Part shown: positions 51,624 through 59,962 of the stretch, piece by piece
Numbering within the stretch: position 1 is the first letter of the stretch
Layout of the letters: each line of letters opens with the position of its first letter
Notes under the pieces: model-generated
Database searches by the model: none
Seen by the model: the letters and a program-made list of their open reading frames with translations, nothing else
Told to the model about the DNA's origin: nothing
Origin: Hymenobacter crusticola
GTDB taxonomy: Bacteria; Bacteroidota; Bacteroidia; Cytophagales; Hymenobacteraceae
Assembly (NCBI RefSeq): GCF_002154225.1
Contig: NZ_MTSE01000005.1
Span: 310,001 to 374,000 of the forward strand
DNA length: 64,000 bases
Direction of reading: 5' to 3'
Position numbers and translations under genes: made by a program

Positions 51624-52043
51624 TTAAAACTGCTCGTCGGCGCTGAAATAGAAGTCACCTTCGATCTGCGCATTTTCGTCAGAGTCGGAGCCGTGTACGG
51701 CGTTGGCTTCAATACTCTTGGCGTACTTCTTCCGGATGGTACCTTCAGCTGCCTGCGCTGGGTTGGTAGCCCCGATCAGCGTGCGGAAGTCAGCCACGGC
51801 GTTGTCCTTCTCTAAGATAGCCGCTACGATGGGGCCCGACGACATGTACTTCACCAAGTCGTTGTAGAAAGGACGCTCCTTGTGAACTTCGTAAAACTTG
51901 CCGGCGCGCTCGGGCGTCAGGCGTACTTTTTTCAGCGAAACGATGCGGAAGCCGCCTTCTTCGATCATGTGCAGAATGCCACCAATGTGGTTTTCCTGTA
52001 CCGCGTCGGGCTTAATCATCGTGAATGTGCGATTCGTTGCCAT
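51624..52043 (-). CDS. ndk: Nucleoside diphosphate kinase
   Basis: The start at 52043 ([20 protein letters not shown]) is the normal family start; the frame is open upstream to 52133. The catalytic His lies in [14 protein letters not shown], close to the end, as in all NDKs; MIKPDAV and [19 protein letters not shown] are also conserved. It makes NTPs and dNTPs from the diphosphates with ATP. Length 139 is normal. Upstream (52058-52080) lies a single GAGTAACTGAGT arm-like sequence. Confidence 0.95.
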   Translation of the reverse strand: MATNRTFTMIKPDAVQENHIGGILHMIEEGGFRIVSLKKVRLTPERAGKFYEVHKERPFYNDLVKYMSSGPIVAAILEKDNAVADFRTLIGATNPAQAAEGTIRKKYAKSIEANAVHGSDSDENAQIEGDFYFSADEQF

Positions 52044-52303
52044 GCTAGTCTGGGGTGAATGAGTAACTGAGTGAGGTGAGAGGTAAAAAGGATTTTGTCC
52101 TTCTTTGGGCGCAAAAGTAGTCTTATTGCGCAATTGGATCAGTACGCAATGAAAAAGGGCGCGGCGATACGTACATACTCCCGACTCAGTTGCATCTTAC
52201 CGCACCAAATTTCACCTTCTTTTGTTGAACCCAGTAATATTTCCGATTTTTGCCGCCTTGCTCCGGCGTAAACTCCCGACTTTCAGCCACCTATTAGTAG
52301 GCA

Positions 52304-53347
52304 ATGTCCACTATCAACGACTTGAAGGAGCTGCTTGCGCAGCCCCGGCAAATCTTCATCACCACGCACCACAAGCCCGACGCTGACGCCTTGGGCTCGT
52401 CGTTGGCCATGGCGGGTTATCTCCGCAAAAAAGGGCACCACGTGACCGTAGTAACGCCTTCTGACTACCCTAGCTTCCTGGAATGGATGCCGGGTAACAG
52501 CGAGGTTGTCATCTACGAATCACAGCAAAACGACGCGCAAGTGCGCGACCTTATCAGCCGTGCCGAGGTAATTTTTTGCCTCGACTTCAGCTGCCTAGGT
52601 CGCATCAACGAAATGGGCGAGTATATCCGTGCCGCGCGTGGGACGAAGGTGCTCATCGACCACCACCTAGAGCCGGAGCAGTTTGCCGACCTAGATTTCT
52701 CCAACCCCAAAGCTGCCGCCACCGCGGAGCTGGTATTTGAGGTCATCCGTGACCTAGGTGACCAGCGCCTCATCGACGTGGGCATTGGCGAGTGTCTGTA
52801 CGCCGGCATCATGACCGACACGGGCTCGTTTCGCCACCCCAGCACCTCGCGCAACGTGCACCTGATCATTGCCGAGTTGCTCGACGCCGGCATTGACCTA
52901 AGCTCGGTGCACCGCCGCATCTATGACTCACACTCCGAGATGCGTCTGCGCTTCCTAGGTTTCGTGCTGAAGGATAAGCTCACGGTGCTGCCCGAATACA
53001 ACACCGCCTACATCGCCATTACGCAGGATGAACTGCGCCAGTATCAGTCGAAAACCGGTGATACCGAAGGCTTGGTGAACTTCGCGCTCAGCATCGAAGG
53101 GGTGGTGTTCGCCGCTATTCTAATCGACCGCGGCTCGGCCGTCAAGATTTCCTTCCGCTCGGTGGGCGACTTCTCCGTGAACGAGTTTGCGCGCAAGCAT
53201 TTCAACGGTGGTGGCCACCACAATGCCTCTGGTGGCATCAGCTACGATCCGCTGAATGTGACGGTGCAGCGCTTCTTAGATCTACTGCCTGCGTACCAAA
53301 CTCGCCTTGTAACGGCTCCCTTGGCAGTTGCGCCGCCGACGGCGTAA
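52304..53347 (+). CDS. nrnA: DHH-family oligoribonuclease/pAp phosphatase, NrnA type
   Basis: A DHH-DHHA1 phosphoesterase that degrades very short RNA and pAp. The DHH domain shows HHKPDADALGSSLAM, FCLDFSCLGR, LIDHHLEPEQF and GIMTDTGSFRHPSTS; the DHHA1 domain ends in NGGGHHNASGG. Length 347 is somewhat long at the N- and C-terminus but normal for Bacteroidota. The first of three FKBP genes begins 37 bp later and may be co-transcribed. Confidence 0.9.
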   Translation: MSTINDLKELLAQPRQIFITTHHKPDADALGSSLAMAGYLRKKGHHVTVVTPSDYPSFLEWMPGNSEVVIYESQQNDAQVRDLISRAEVIFCLDFSCLGRINEMGEYIRAARGTKVLIDHHLEPEQFADLDFSNPKAAATAELVFEVIRDLGDQRLIDVGIGECLYAGIMTDTGSFRHPSTSRNVHLIIAELLDAGIDLSSVHRRIYDSHSEMRLRFLGFVLKDKLTVLPEYNTAYIAITQDELRQYQSKTGDTEGLVNFALSIEGVVFAAILIDRGSAVKISFRSVGDFSVNEFARKHFNGGGHHNASGGISYDPLNVTVQRFLDLLPAYQTRLVTAPLAVAPPTA

Positions 53348-53384
53348 CTTGCCTCCAATTCCCTTATCATCCTTTTTCTATTTC

Positions 53385-54347
53385 ATGCTCTTTTCACGCA
53401 ATTTTCTGAGTCTGGCTCTGGCAGCCGGCGTTTTAGGCCTAGCCTCCTGCAACAAGGGCGGTGGCGAATTCAAGAAGGCCAAATCGGGCTTTGAATACAA
53501 AGTCTTCAAGAGCACAGGCAAAGGCAAGTACGACGCCCGCGAAGTAGCCCCCGAGGGCGACGCTACCTACAAAGAGCGGACGGGCAAAGTGATGGCTCTG
53601 AATGTGGAGTACCGCACCGGCAAAGACTCCGTCTTGTTCAACTCGCGCAAGCAGCAGATGGGCATTCCGATGCGCATTGAGCTGCAAGAAGTAAAAACCA
53701 AGGGTGGCTTAGAAGAAGCCATTTCGCTGCTTCAGCCCGGCGATAGTGGCGTGTTCCGTTTCAATGTGGACAGCATCTTTGCCAAGTCGTTTAAGTCGCC
53801 AGTGCCGCCATTCATGAAAAAGGCTGGTCCTACCATGACCATGTACGTGAAAGTCGACAAAGTGCAGACCCGCGAGGAAGCCATGGCCGACCAGCAGAAG
53901 TCGATGGTGGATGCGCAGCAGAAGATGATGGCGCACGCCAAAGATCAGCTGAAGAAAGATGACGTTGTTCTGCAAGACTACATCAAGAAAAACAACCTCA
54001 CGGCGCAGCGCGACACGTCGGGTATCTACTACGTAGTGACGCAGCCCGGCGCGGGCGCGAAGCCTAAGCAAGGCCAAACGGTATCCGTGCAATATCGTGG
54101 CACACTGCTCGACGGCAAGGAGTTTGACTCTTCGGCCAAAGGCAACGGTGGCAAGCCAATCTCCTTCGCCCTAGGGGTAGGACAAGTGATTCCAGGTTGG
54201 GACAAAGGCATTGCACTACTCAGCAAAGGCAGCAAGGCAACGCTCCTCATTCCGTCTTCGCTGGCCTACGGGCAGCGCGGCGCAGGGGCTGATATTCCGG
54301 CCGACGCACCGCTCCGCTTTGACGTGGAACTAGTTGACATCAAATAG
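53385..54347 (+). CDS. FKBP-type peptidyl-prolyl isomerase, two-domain lipoprotein
   Basis: The start at 53385 gives a lipoprotein signal with lipobox LASC (Cys24). An N-terminal domain (residues 35-180) has a degenerate FKBP-like layout (LEEAISLLQPGDSGVFRF) and is followed by a helical, Gln/Met-rich spacer (about 180-215) and a full FKBP domain (PKQGQTVSVQYRGTLLDGKE, IPGWDKGIALLSKGSKATLL, SLAYGQRGAGADIP, LRFDVELVDI). It assists folding of exported proteins at the membrane. It is the first of three FKBP genes in a row. Confidence 0.9.
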   Translation: MLFSRNFLSLALAAGVLGLASCNKGGGEFKKAKSGFEYKVFKSTGKGKYDAREVAPEGDATYKERTGKVMALNVEYRTGKDSVLFNSRKQQMGIPMRIELQEVKTKGGLEEAISLLQPGDSGVFRFNVDSIFAKSFKSPVPPFMKKAGPTMTMYVKVDKVQTREEAMADQQKSMVDAQQKMMAHAKDQLKKDDVVLQDYIKKNNLTAQRDTSGIYYVVTQPGAGAKPKQGQTVSVQYRGTLLDGKEFDSSAKGNGGKPISFALGVGQVIPGWDKGIALLSKGSKATLLIPSSLAYGQRGAGADIPADAPLRFDVELVDIK

Positions 54348-54361
54348 AATTAAGTGGAAAT

Positions 54362-54398
54362 AAGCCTCGTCGGGAATTCAGCTGGCGGGGCTTTTTTC
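54362..54398 (+). terminator. Terminator after the first FKBP gene
   Basis: A 10-bp stem with G-U pairs (54362-54371 and 54384-54393) followed by six T. Confidence 0.7.
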
Positions 54399-54415
54399 TT
54401 AACTTCAAAGGTACT

Positions 54416-54970
54416 ATGACACACCTTTTTTCTTCTTCCTTGCTTCGTTTGACGGCGCTAGCTTTCGCCGCAGTGCCTTTACTTGCCTCCTGCAAAAAGG
54501 ATGAAGTCGACTACGATGCCATCGACCGCGAACAGAAGGCTCAGATGCGCGCTATCTTCGTTGCCGACTCGCTTACCATCACCAAGTACATTGCCGACAG
54601 CAGCTTCAAAAATGTGGTACGCCGCCCCTCGGGTGTTTACATTGTAACGAAGAAGGCAGGAACTGGTGCCGTCGCTCAGCCAGGCCAGGCCCTCACGACC
54701 TACTACAAGGGCTATACAATTCCCGACAACAAGCTTTTTGACGCCTCGCAGGTAAATGCTACGACGGGCGCTCTTACCCCGTATTACTTTACCCTAAATG
54801 TTACCAACGTGATCTACGGCTGGCACGAAGGGTTTGCTTCAATGAACAAGGGACAAAAAGCCATTCTGCTGATTCCTTCTGCCCTAGGGTACGGGTCGAC
54901 TGGTGCTGGCAACGCTATTCCTCCGAACGCGCCGTTGCGTTTCGACGTGGAGCTAGCCGACATCAAGTAG
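54416..54970 (+). CDS. FKBP-type peptidyl-prolyl isomerase, lipoprotein
   Basis: A lipoprotein signal with lipobox LASC (Cys26) leads a short acidic linker and one FKBP domain: VVRRPSGVYIVTKKAG, AQPGQALTTYYKGYTIPDNK, IYGWHEGFASMNKGQKAILL, SALGYGSTGAGNAIPPNAPL and FDVELADIK. The flap loop carries an insertion (SQVNATTGALTPY). The protein probably faces the periplasm. It is the second of the FKBP trio. Confidence 0.88.
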   Translation: MTHLFSSSLLRLTALAFAAVPLLASCKKDEVDYDAIDREQKAQMRAIFVADSLTITKYIADSSFKNVVRRPSGVYIVTKKAGTGAVAQPGQALTTYYKGYTIPDNKLFDASQVNATTGALTPYYFTLNVTNVIYGWHEGFASMNKGQKAILLIPSALGYGSTGAGNAIPPNAPLRFDVELADIK

Positions 54971-55011
54971 ACTACATAACCACGCCAAGCTTTGCACCAA
55001 TCAGCTGGAAT

Positions 55012-55464
55012 ATGAAGCGCTGCGCAGCCAACTTCGGTAGGTATATGCTCCTGCTATTCTTTGGGCTTGTGGTGGGTACAGCGGCTCTAGCGCAGTCGGC
55101 AGACACCTTGCGCACAGCTAGCGGCGTGCGGTACGTCATCCGGCAAAAAGGTACGGGTAACCTAGCCCAGCCCGGCGACCGGCTCACCATGCGCTATACG
55201 GGCTATCTGCCCAACGGGCGCATCTTTGATGCTTCCGTTGCCGATGGGGCGCCTATCCGCTTCCGAGCGGGTCGTGGTGAGGTTATCCGGGGGTGGGACG
55301 AGCTAGCGCTGCTTCTCCCCGCTGGTACCCGTGCTCACGCTTGGATTCCGGCAGCCTTGGCTTATGGTCACAAAGGCAACCGCGACCCAGATGATGACAG
55401 ACGCTACATTATCCCGCCCGATACCGACTTGGAATTTGAGCTAGAGGTAGTGAAAATAAAATAA
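55012..55464 (+). CDS. FKBP-type peptidyl-prolyl isomerase, secreted
   Basis: A Sec signal peptide (residues 1-26, LLFFGLVVGTAALAQ) is followed by one FKBP domain: VRYVIRQKGTGNLAQPGD, LTMRYTGYLPNGRIFDAS, VIRGWDELALLLPAGTRAHA, AALAYGHKGNRDPDD and TDLEFELEVVKIK. In place of the usual Gly-rich stretch before the last strand it has RDPDDDRRYIIPPD, an acidic loop near the active site that sets it apart from its two neighbours. It is the shortest of the trio and has a strong terminator. Confidence 0.88.
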   Translation: MKRCAANFGRYMLLLFFGLVVGTAALAQSADTLRTASGVRYVIRQKGTGNLAQPGDRLTMRYTGYLPNGRIFDASVADGAPIRFRAGRGEVIRGWDELALLLPAGTRAHAWIPAALAYGHKGNRDPDDDRRYIIPPDTDLEFELEVVKIK

Positions 55465-55469
55465 GCTTT

Positions 55470-55513
55470 AACACAAAAAAGGCCTTCCTCAGCGGGAAGG
55501 CCTTTTTTGTGTT
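55470..55513. terminator. Bidirectional terminator
   Basis: A 19-bp perfect stem (55470-55488 and 55495-55513) with A- and T-runs lies between the third FKBP gene and recO, which converge. Confidence 0.88.
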
Positions 55514-55533
55514 AATCAGTGTTGCTGTGAGCT

Positions 55534-56253
55534 TTACTCCGCTAGTACCTCCGACAGCACATCTAAGGAACGAATATCACCTAGCTTTTCCACGTGCAGC
55601 TGATAGTAGCGAATCAGTACTTCTAGCAACTCACGCCGGACACGCCCATTAGGAATGGTAACGTGAGCCGGGTGTTGCATCAGTTCGTCGAAGTAGCCGT
55701 CGAACTCTTGGAAGCGCAACGCTGCGGGGCCTATGCCACGCGCTGCGTTGGTCGTTTCAGTAGCAAACGCAACTTGCGTTGTGATTTCGCTACCTGCTTC
55801 AGCCCCAAAACCTAGGTAGGACGCTAGCTGAAGCAAGAAGGTCAGTGCGAAATTTTCGAAGCCCGCTTCCTGGGCATCGAAAGCGAGGATAGAGTCGTGC
55901 AGGAAGCTGAACAGCGGTTCGTTCTGCTCTTCCTCCAGCACCGTTCGGCTCACCATTTCCGACAAGAATAGCACCACGCTGCTCTTGCGCACGTCGTACG
56001 GCAACGAACGAAACTGATGCTCACAGCGGTACTCCGACAGGCGCGTAATACCGCCCTGCCGCGACGTATACGCGACTAGGTCGAGCAGCGTGAAGGGCTG
56101 AAACAGCGCAATGCGGCCCGGCGGCTTCGCTTTGCGCACTCCATTAACGATGTACGTTTGCAGGCCTAGGTGCTCCGTGTAAACGCGCGCAATAATAGAT
56201 GTTTCGCGGTACCGCATATAGTTCAGCACGATACCACGGGTTTTGATTAGCAT
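55534..56253 (-). CDS. recO: DNA repair protein RecO
   Basis: The start at 56253 (MLIKTRGIVLNYMRYRETS) is the usual RecO start; the frame is open upstream to 56322. The N-terminal OB fold (residues 1-80; IIARVYTEHLGLQTYIVNGV) is followed by the helical C-terminal domain (VVLFLSEMVSRTVLEEEQNE and following). RecO helps RecA load on SSB-covered DNA in the RecFOR pathway. The zinc-binding cysteines of some RecO proteins are absent. recO next to porZ is common in Bacteroidota. Confidence 0.9.
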   Translation of the reverse strand: MLIKTRGIVLNYMRYRETSIIARVYTEHLGLQTYIVNGVRKAKPPGRIALFQPFTLLDLVAYTSRQGGITRLSEYRCEHQFRSLPYDVRKSSVVLFLSEMVSRTVLEEEQNEPLFSFLHDSILAFDAQEAGFENFALTFLLQLASYLGFGAEAGSEITTQVAFATETTNAARGIGPAALRFQEFDGYFDELMQHPAHVTIPNGRVRRELLEVLIRYYQLHVEKLGDIRSLDVLSEVLAE

Positions 56254-56276
56254 ACTTCGGCAGGAAACTAAGTAAA

Positions 56277-56345
56277 GAGTAACTGAATAACGGAGCAGTT
56301 GCGTAATATCGTTCAACCACAACGTACTCCCTGGTTCAGTTACTC
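56277..56345. repeat. Intergenic inverted repeat, copy 6 (recO-porZ), with GAACG core
   Basis: Arms GAGTAACTGAATAACGGAG (56277-56295) and its inverted partner (56327-56345) match at 16 of 19 positions. The core on the minus strand is GAACGATAT (56306-56314). Both genes run in the same direction, so the element is within their spacer. Confidence 0.65.
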
Positions 56346-56364
56346 AAGTAGTCAATTCCTTTCT

Positions 56365-58758
56365 TTATTGTTGCACTACGGCAATCTTGCTGATGCACCC
56401 TTGGTTGCCATCGGCGTCGGAGGTCAGGACCAAGTACACTCCCGACTGCACCTTGCGCCCGCTGTAGTCAGCTAGGTTCCAAGTTACAGTGCCACCGTTG
56501 GCGCGCGTCTGGTAAACGAGGGCGCCGGTAATATCTGTAATTTTTACAACGGCATTGTTCGCGAGGCCCGAGATGCCAACTTGGCCAGTGAAGTTGGTGC
56601 GCACGGGATTCGGAAATACACTGGCGCAACTGGGTTTGGCATCAGTGACCGTGGCATCGCCGCGGTATGAAGCTAGGCCAGCATCCGTGAGCACGAACAC
56701 TTCGCCCGTTTTATCATTCACGGCTATATCCACGATGCGGTTGGAGGGCAGCGGCGAGTCGTCGGTCGTGAAGTGCAATAGCGCTTCGTCGGCGTCTTCG
56801 TTAAAAAGCCAGAGCCCCCGTTCCGTCCCGAACCACTTGCGGTTGCCGCCATCCACGGCAATACACAGCACCGTTTCACCCCGTAAGAGCGGAAAGCCGC
56901 TCGTTTCGCCACGCCGCACGATGGGCACTTGGAAGCCGGTATCGTTACCAGACAAAAACGCTTGACTAGGATCACTAAATACGGCTACTGCACCGGCCAA
57001 GCCGGAGGCGGCACCAGCGGAAGAAGTACCAACCCAAATAGCGCCTTTGCGGTCTTTTACGATGGCATAGACCTCACGGCCTGGCAAGCCACCATCGGTG
57101 TCGGAGAAGGTGCGCGTGGTGCCTGTAGCTTCATCATACGCTACGACCCCGTTTACAGCGCCAGCAAGCCCTAGCCGCGCCCGCGACGCCCAAAGGCCGT
57201 TGTAATCATCAAGGACGATACGGTCTAGGTTGTCCGACCCGGCAAAGTAGGGCAGAGTCCGCCAGGTTTCGTCGGAAGGTTTAAAAACGTGCACGCCCGA
57301 AGTACCTGGACGTTCTGGGTAACGATTAACTACCCACACATTTCCATCAGCATCAGTCGTTAAATCAGTTACACGCGTGTAGTTTGGATCGTTATATTTT
57401 ACATCAGCTGTTTTGAGGGGGCTATTCGAAGGTCCGAACAGTTTGAATTCTCCAGGACCTTTCCATTGTAGCATCCCGTTACCATAACTCCCAACGTAGA
57501 GCGTTCCGTCGGGTGTGCGGGTCCCACGTGTTAAGTCTTTAGGATTGGGATATTGACTTATGTCTGGAAAGGTAGTCTTGTTGAAGTTCGTCCATTGCCC
57601 ATCCCGGTACTCGTAAAAACCTAGGTAGTTTTCGCTCTGCAAGTAGCTGGTTTGATAGCCTCCGCTGAACACATCCACCGCATTTGTAGCCCGATCGGCC
57701 AACAAGCTAAACCCTAGAGCATTGGCAGGTGCATTGGTCACGAAGCTTTCTAATGTTTGTCCACCATCACTCGTCGTTAATAAGCCTCGGGTGTTGTCGG
57801 CAATAAACAGTTTGCCACCTTTGGCACGTAGTGCATCTTGAGGGCTTGGCACTTGGCTTTGGCTTTTAATCAGAGGTGCGTACTGCCCGGCCTTATTCAC
57901 TGTACCAATGCCAGCACTTGAAACTACATATAGTTGCGAGCCAATTGGCCGCAAATGACGGAAAGCGTCATTGTACGTTCCGGGCACATCAGTCCAGCCG
58001 GTTGTGCTCCCCTTATACACGAACAGCACCGACTGCTTTATGCCCGCATATACTTGGCCATTATACGTGGCTATGGTTTGGTAGAAGTCGCCATTTCCCT
58101 TACCCCCTAGCTGGTCAATCGTCCAGCGGTTATAATCAAGCAAGTTATCGGTGAGCGAACCGTGCATGATGCCCACGGAAGTGGCGGCAAACAGTTGGCC
58201 GTTTGCCACGGTCGTTGCGTACACCTGCACGCTAGCTCCGTTTGGACCAATGTTGCCATAGCTTTCACGCACCTCCAGCTTAGTCATATCGAACAGCAGC
58301 AGGCCAAAGCTGCAAGAGAGATACGCCGATTTACCGCTGAAATAAATGTTATTGATGGTCTTGTCGCCTGAGATCTGCTTGCGCAATACGTCGGTCACGT
58401 TTTGCACCGAGCCATCGGCGCGCAATACGTCGATGTTGCCGCTTTTATAGGCAATTATGGTCTGTTGGCTTACCGAGTCGTAGGCTGCCGTGTTCACGCC
58501 TACATCACTTAAGCCGTCACGACGCGTCAGCAAGCGGGTTGTATTCAGGTTTTTATCGTAGTAAAAGAACGCACCTTCGGCGACCACATATACCCGGTCG
58601 CCAGCATCCGTTACCACCTTCGCCCGGTTGTTGGGCAGGTAGAGCTGCCAGTCGCCGTAGCCCACTGTACTTTGGCCACTAGCCGTATAAGCACTCAGGA
58701 TCAGTAAAATAATAACAAGCCAGTTCAACCGGCGGCAAGCGAGTAGCAAATAATTCAT
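56365..58758 (-). CDS. porZ: Type IX secretion system protein PorZ-like
   Basis: A 797-residue surface protein. The signal peptide (about residues 1-28) is followed by GYGDWQLYLPNNRAKVVTDA, the opening of the PorZ N-terminal propeller; two propellers fill residues 30-690 (GLSDVGVNTAAYD, later AIVKDRKGAIWVGTSSAG and GNRKWFGTERGLWLFN). The end is a type A sorting domain (VFPNPVRTNFTGQVGISGL, then DYSGRKVQSGVYLVL). In known systems PorZ is part of the surface complex that cleaves the sorting signal and attaches cargo to lipopolysaccharide. It therefore implies that this cell has a type IX system. Confidence 0.85.
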   Translation of the reverse strand: MNYLLLACRRLNWLVIILLILSAYTASGQSTVGYGDWQLYLPNNRAKVVTDAGDRVYVVAEGAFFYYDKNLNTTRLLTRRDGLSDVGVNTAAYDSVSQQTIIAYKSGNIDVLRADGSVQNVTDVLRKQISGDKTINNIYFSGKSAYLSCSFGLLLFDMTKLEVRESYGNIGPNGASVQVYATTVANGQLFAATSVGIMHGSLTDNLLDYNRWTIDQLGGKGNGDFYQTIATYNGQVYAGIKQSVLFVYKGSTTGWTDVPGTYNDAFRHLRPIGSQLYVVSSAGIGTVNKAGQYAPLIKSQSQVPSPQDALRAKGGKLFIADNTRGLLTTSDGGQTLESFVTNAPANALGFSLLADRATNAVDVFSGGYQTSYLQSENYLGFYEYRDGQWTNFNKTTFPDISQYPNPKDLTRGTRTPDGTLYVGSYGNGMLQWKGPGEFKLFGPSNSPLKTADVKYNDPNYTRVTDLTTDADGNVWVVNRYPERPGTSGVHVFKPSDETWRTLPYFAGSDNLDRIVLDDYNGLWASRARLGLAGAVNGVVAYDEATGTTRTFSDTDGGLPGREVYAIVKDRKGAIWVGTSSAGAASGLAGAVAVFSDPSQAFLSGNDTGFQVPIVRRGETSGFPLLRGETVLCIAVDGGNRKWFGTERGLWLFNEDADEALLHFTTDDSPLPSNRIVDIAVNDKTGEVFVLTDAGLASYRGDATVTDAKPSCASVFPNPVRTNFTGQVGISGLANNAVVKITDITGALVYQTRANGGTVTWNLADYSGRKVQSGVYLVLTSDADGNQGCISKIAVVQQ

Positions 58759-58811
58759 TGGCAGAGGATAACAGCGAAAGAACGACGGAAGATAACGGTC
58801 TGCCGCTGTAT

Positions 58812-59435
58812 TTAGTGCTTAGCCGCCGCCCGAACCGACTCCGGATTTTTCTCCTTCATTCCTTCCAGAAAACACGGCCGGCAGCGCGCTTCGTACGAAT
58901 CGGTTTCCCCAAGTAAGATTTTGTCTTCGGAGGCAGCAATGCGGAATGAATAGGCGGCTAGCTCACCACAGCACACACAGACGGCGTGCACCTTCGTCAC
59001 AAACTCGGCCACGGCCATGAGCGCGGGCATTGGCCCGAAGGGTTTCCCGGTGTAATCCATATCTAGGCCGGCTACAATTACGCGCGTGCCTCGGTTGGCC
59101 AGCTGCGAGCACACCTCCACCAGGGATTCGTCAAAGAATTGTGCTTCGTCGATGCCCACCACGTCGCATCCACTAGCGAGCAACAGAATTTCCTGCGCCA
59201 AAGCCACCGGCGTGGAGCGGATGCTATTGGCGTTGTGCGACACGACATCGAGCTCGTGGTAACGTTTGTCCAGCGCCGGCTTGAAAATCTCAACCCGCTG
59301 CCGCGCAATTTTAGCGCGGTTGAGGCGACGAATCAGCTCCTCCGTTTTGCCGGAAAACATGGAGCCACAGACTACTTCAATCCAGCCCCGGCGGGGGAGG
59401 TCGCGGCTCGTGCCGACGCGAGGTTCTATAAACAC
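58812..59435 (-). CDS. tdk: Thymidine kinase
   Basis: A type II thymidine kinase of the salvage pathway. The P-loop is [15 protein letters not shown] (residues 27-41), the Walker B-like segment is [11 protein letters not shown], and a zinc ribbon follows (VCVCCGELA and CRPCF). The first 20 residues are a typical Bacteroidota lead. Length 207 is normal. A half-copy of the GAGTAACTGAGT arm lies just upstream (59441-59475). Confidence 0.94.
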   Translation of the reverse strand: MFIEPRVGTSRDLPRRGWIEVVCGSMFSGKTEELIRRLNRAKIARQRVEIFKPALDKRYHELDVVSHNANSIRSTPVALAQEILLLASGCDVVGIDEAQFFDESLVEVCSQLANRGTRVIVAGLDMDYTGKPFGPMPALMAVAEFVTKVHAVCVCCGELAAYSFRIAASEDKILLGETDSYEARCRPCFLEGMKEKNPESVRAAAKH

Positions 59436-59603
59436 AATGCGAGTAACTGAGTGATGAAGTAATTGAGTAATGATGCGGCGAGTAGGCCGTTTTTCCTCAA
59501 TCCTAACAATCGAAATTACAACTTTATGGTTGGAAGCCGCCGTCTTTTCGCCCTAGCAGACCTCGTTCGCTACCTATCGTTCAGGTAGTCAAGCAGTCTT
59601 CTC

Positions 59604-59927
59604 CTAGCTACTATACTGCACGTGCGGCAGCTGGGTGGCACGTGGTACGCGGCCACGTACTGTGCCCTCAAGCAGGCGCGTTTGGCACGTAAGACGCTCG
59701 TGCGCTAAAAGGCGCCCGGCAGCTTGGTAGCGCAATTCGGCATCGGTTGGCGGCGTTAAGTGAGCTAGGCCTTCTATTACTTCTAGGCGGCAGGTGGTGC
59801 AGCGCCCCTTCCCACCGCAGGCGTGCAGCCAGTCGTGGCCGGAAGCTTGCAAGGCCTTTAAAAGCGTACTATCCTTAGCCACAGATACGGTGCCGCCAGG
59901 CAGGTTTTCTATCAGTAGAGTGGGCAT
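59604..59927 (-). CDS. [2Fe-2S] ferredoxin, plant/mitochondrial type
   Basis: A beta-grasp ferredoxin of 107 residues with cluster ligands Cys37, Cys43, Cys46 (HACGGKGRCTTCR) and Cys81 (RLTCQTRLLEG). The C-terminal tail (PRATQLPHVQYSS) is longer than in the shortest family members. It carries single electrons in the cytoplasm. The gene lies between tdk and a divergent gene 35 bp away. Its partner is unknown. Confidence 0.9.
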   Translation of the reverse strand: MPTLLIENLPGGTVSVAKDSTLLKALQASGHDWLHACGGKGRCTTCRLEVIEGLAHLTPPTDAELRYQAAGRLLAHERLTCQTRLLEGTVRGRVPRATQLPHVQYSS

Positions 59928-59962
59928 CTTTCTCTAAATTGCCAGTTGAATCAGGCTTCCAA

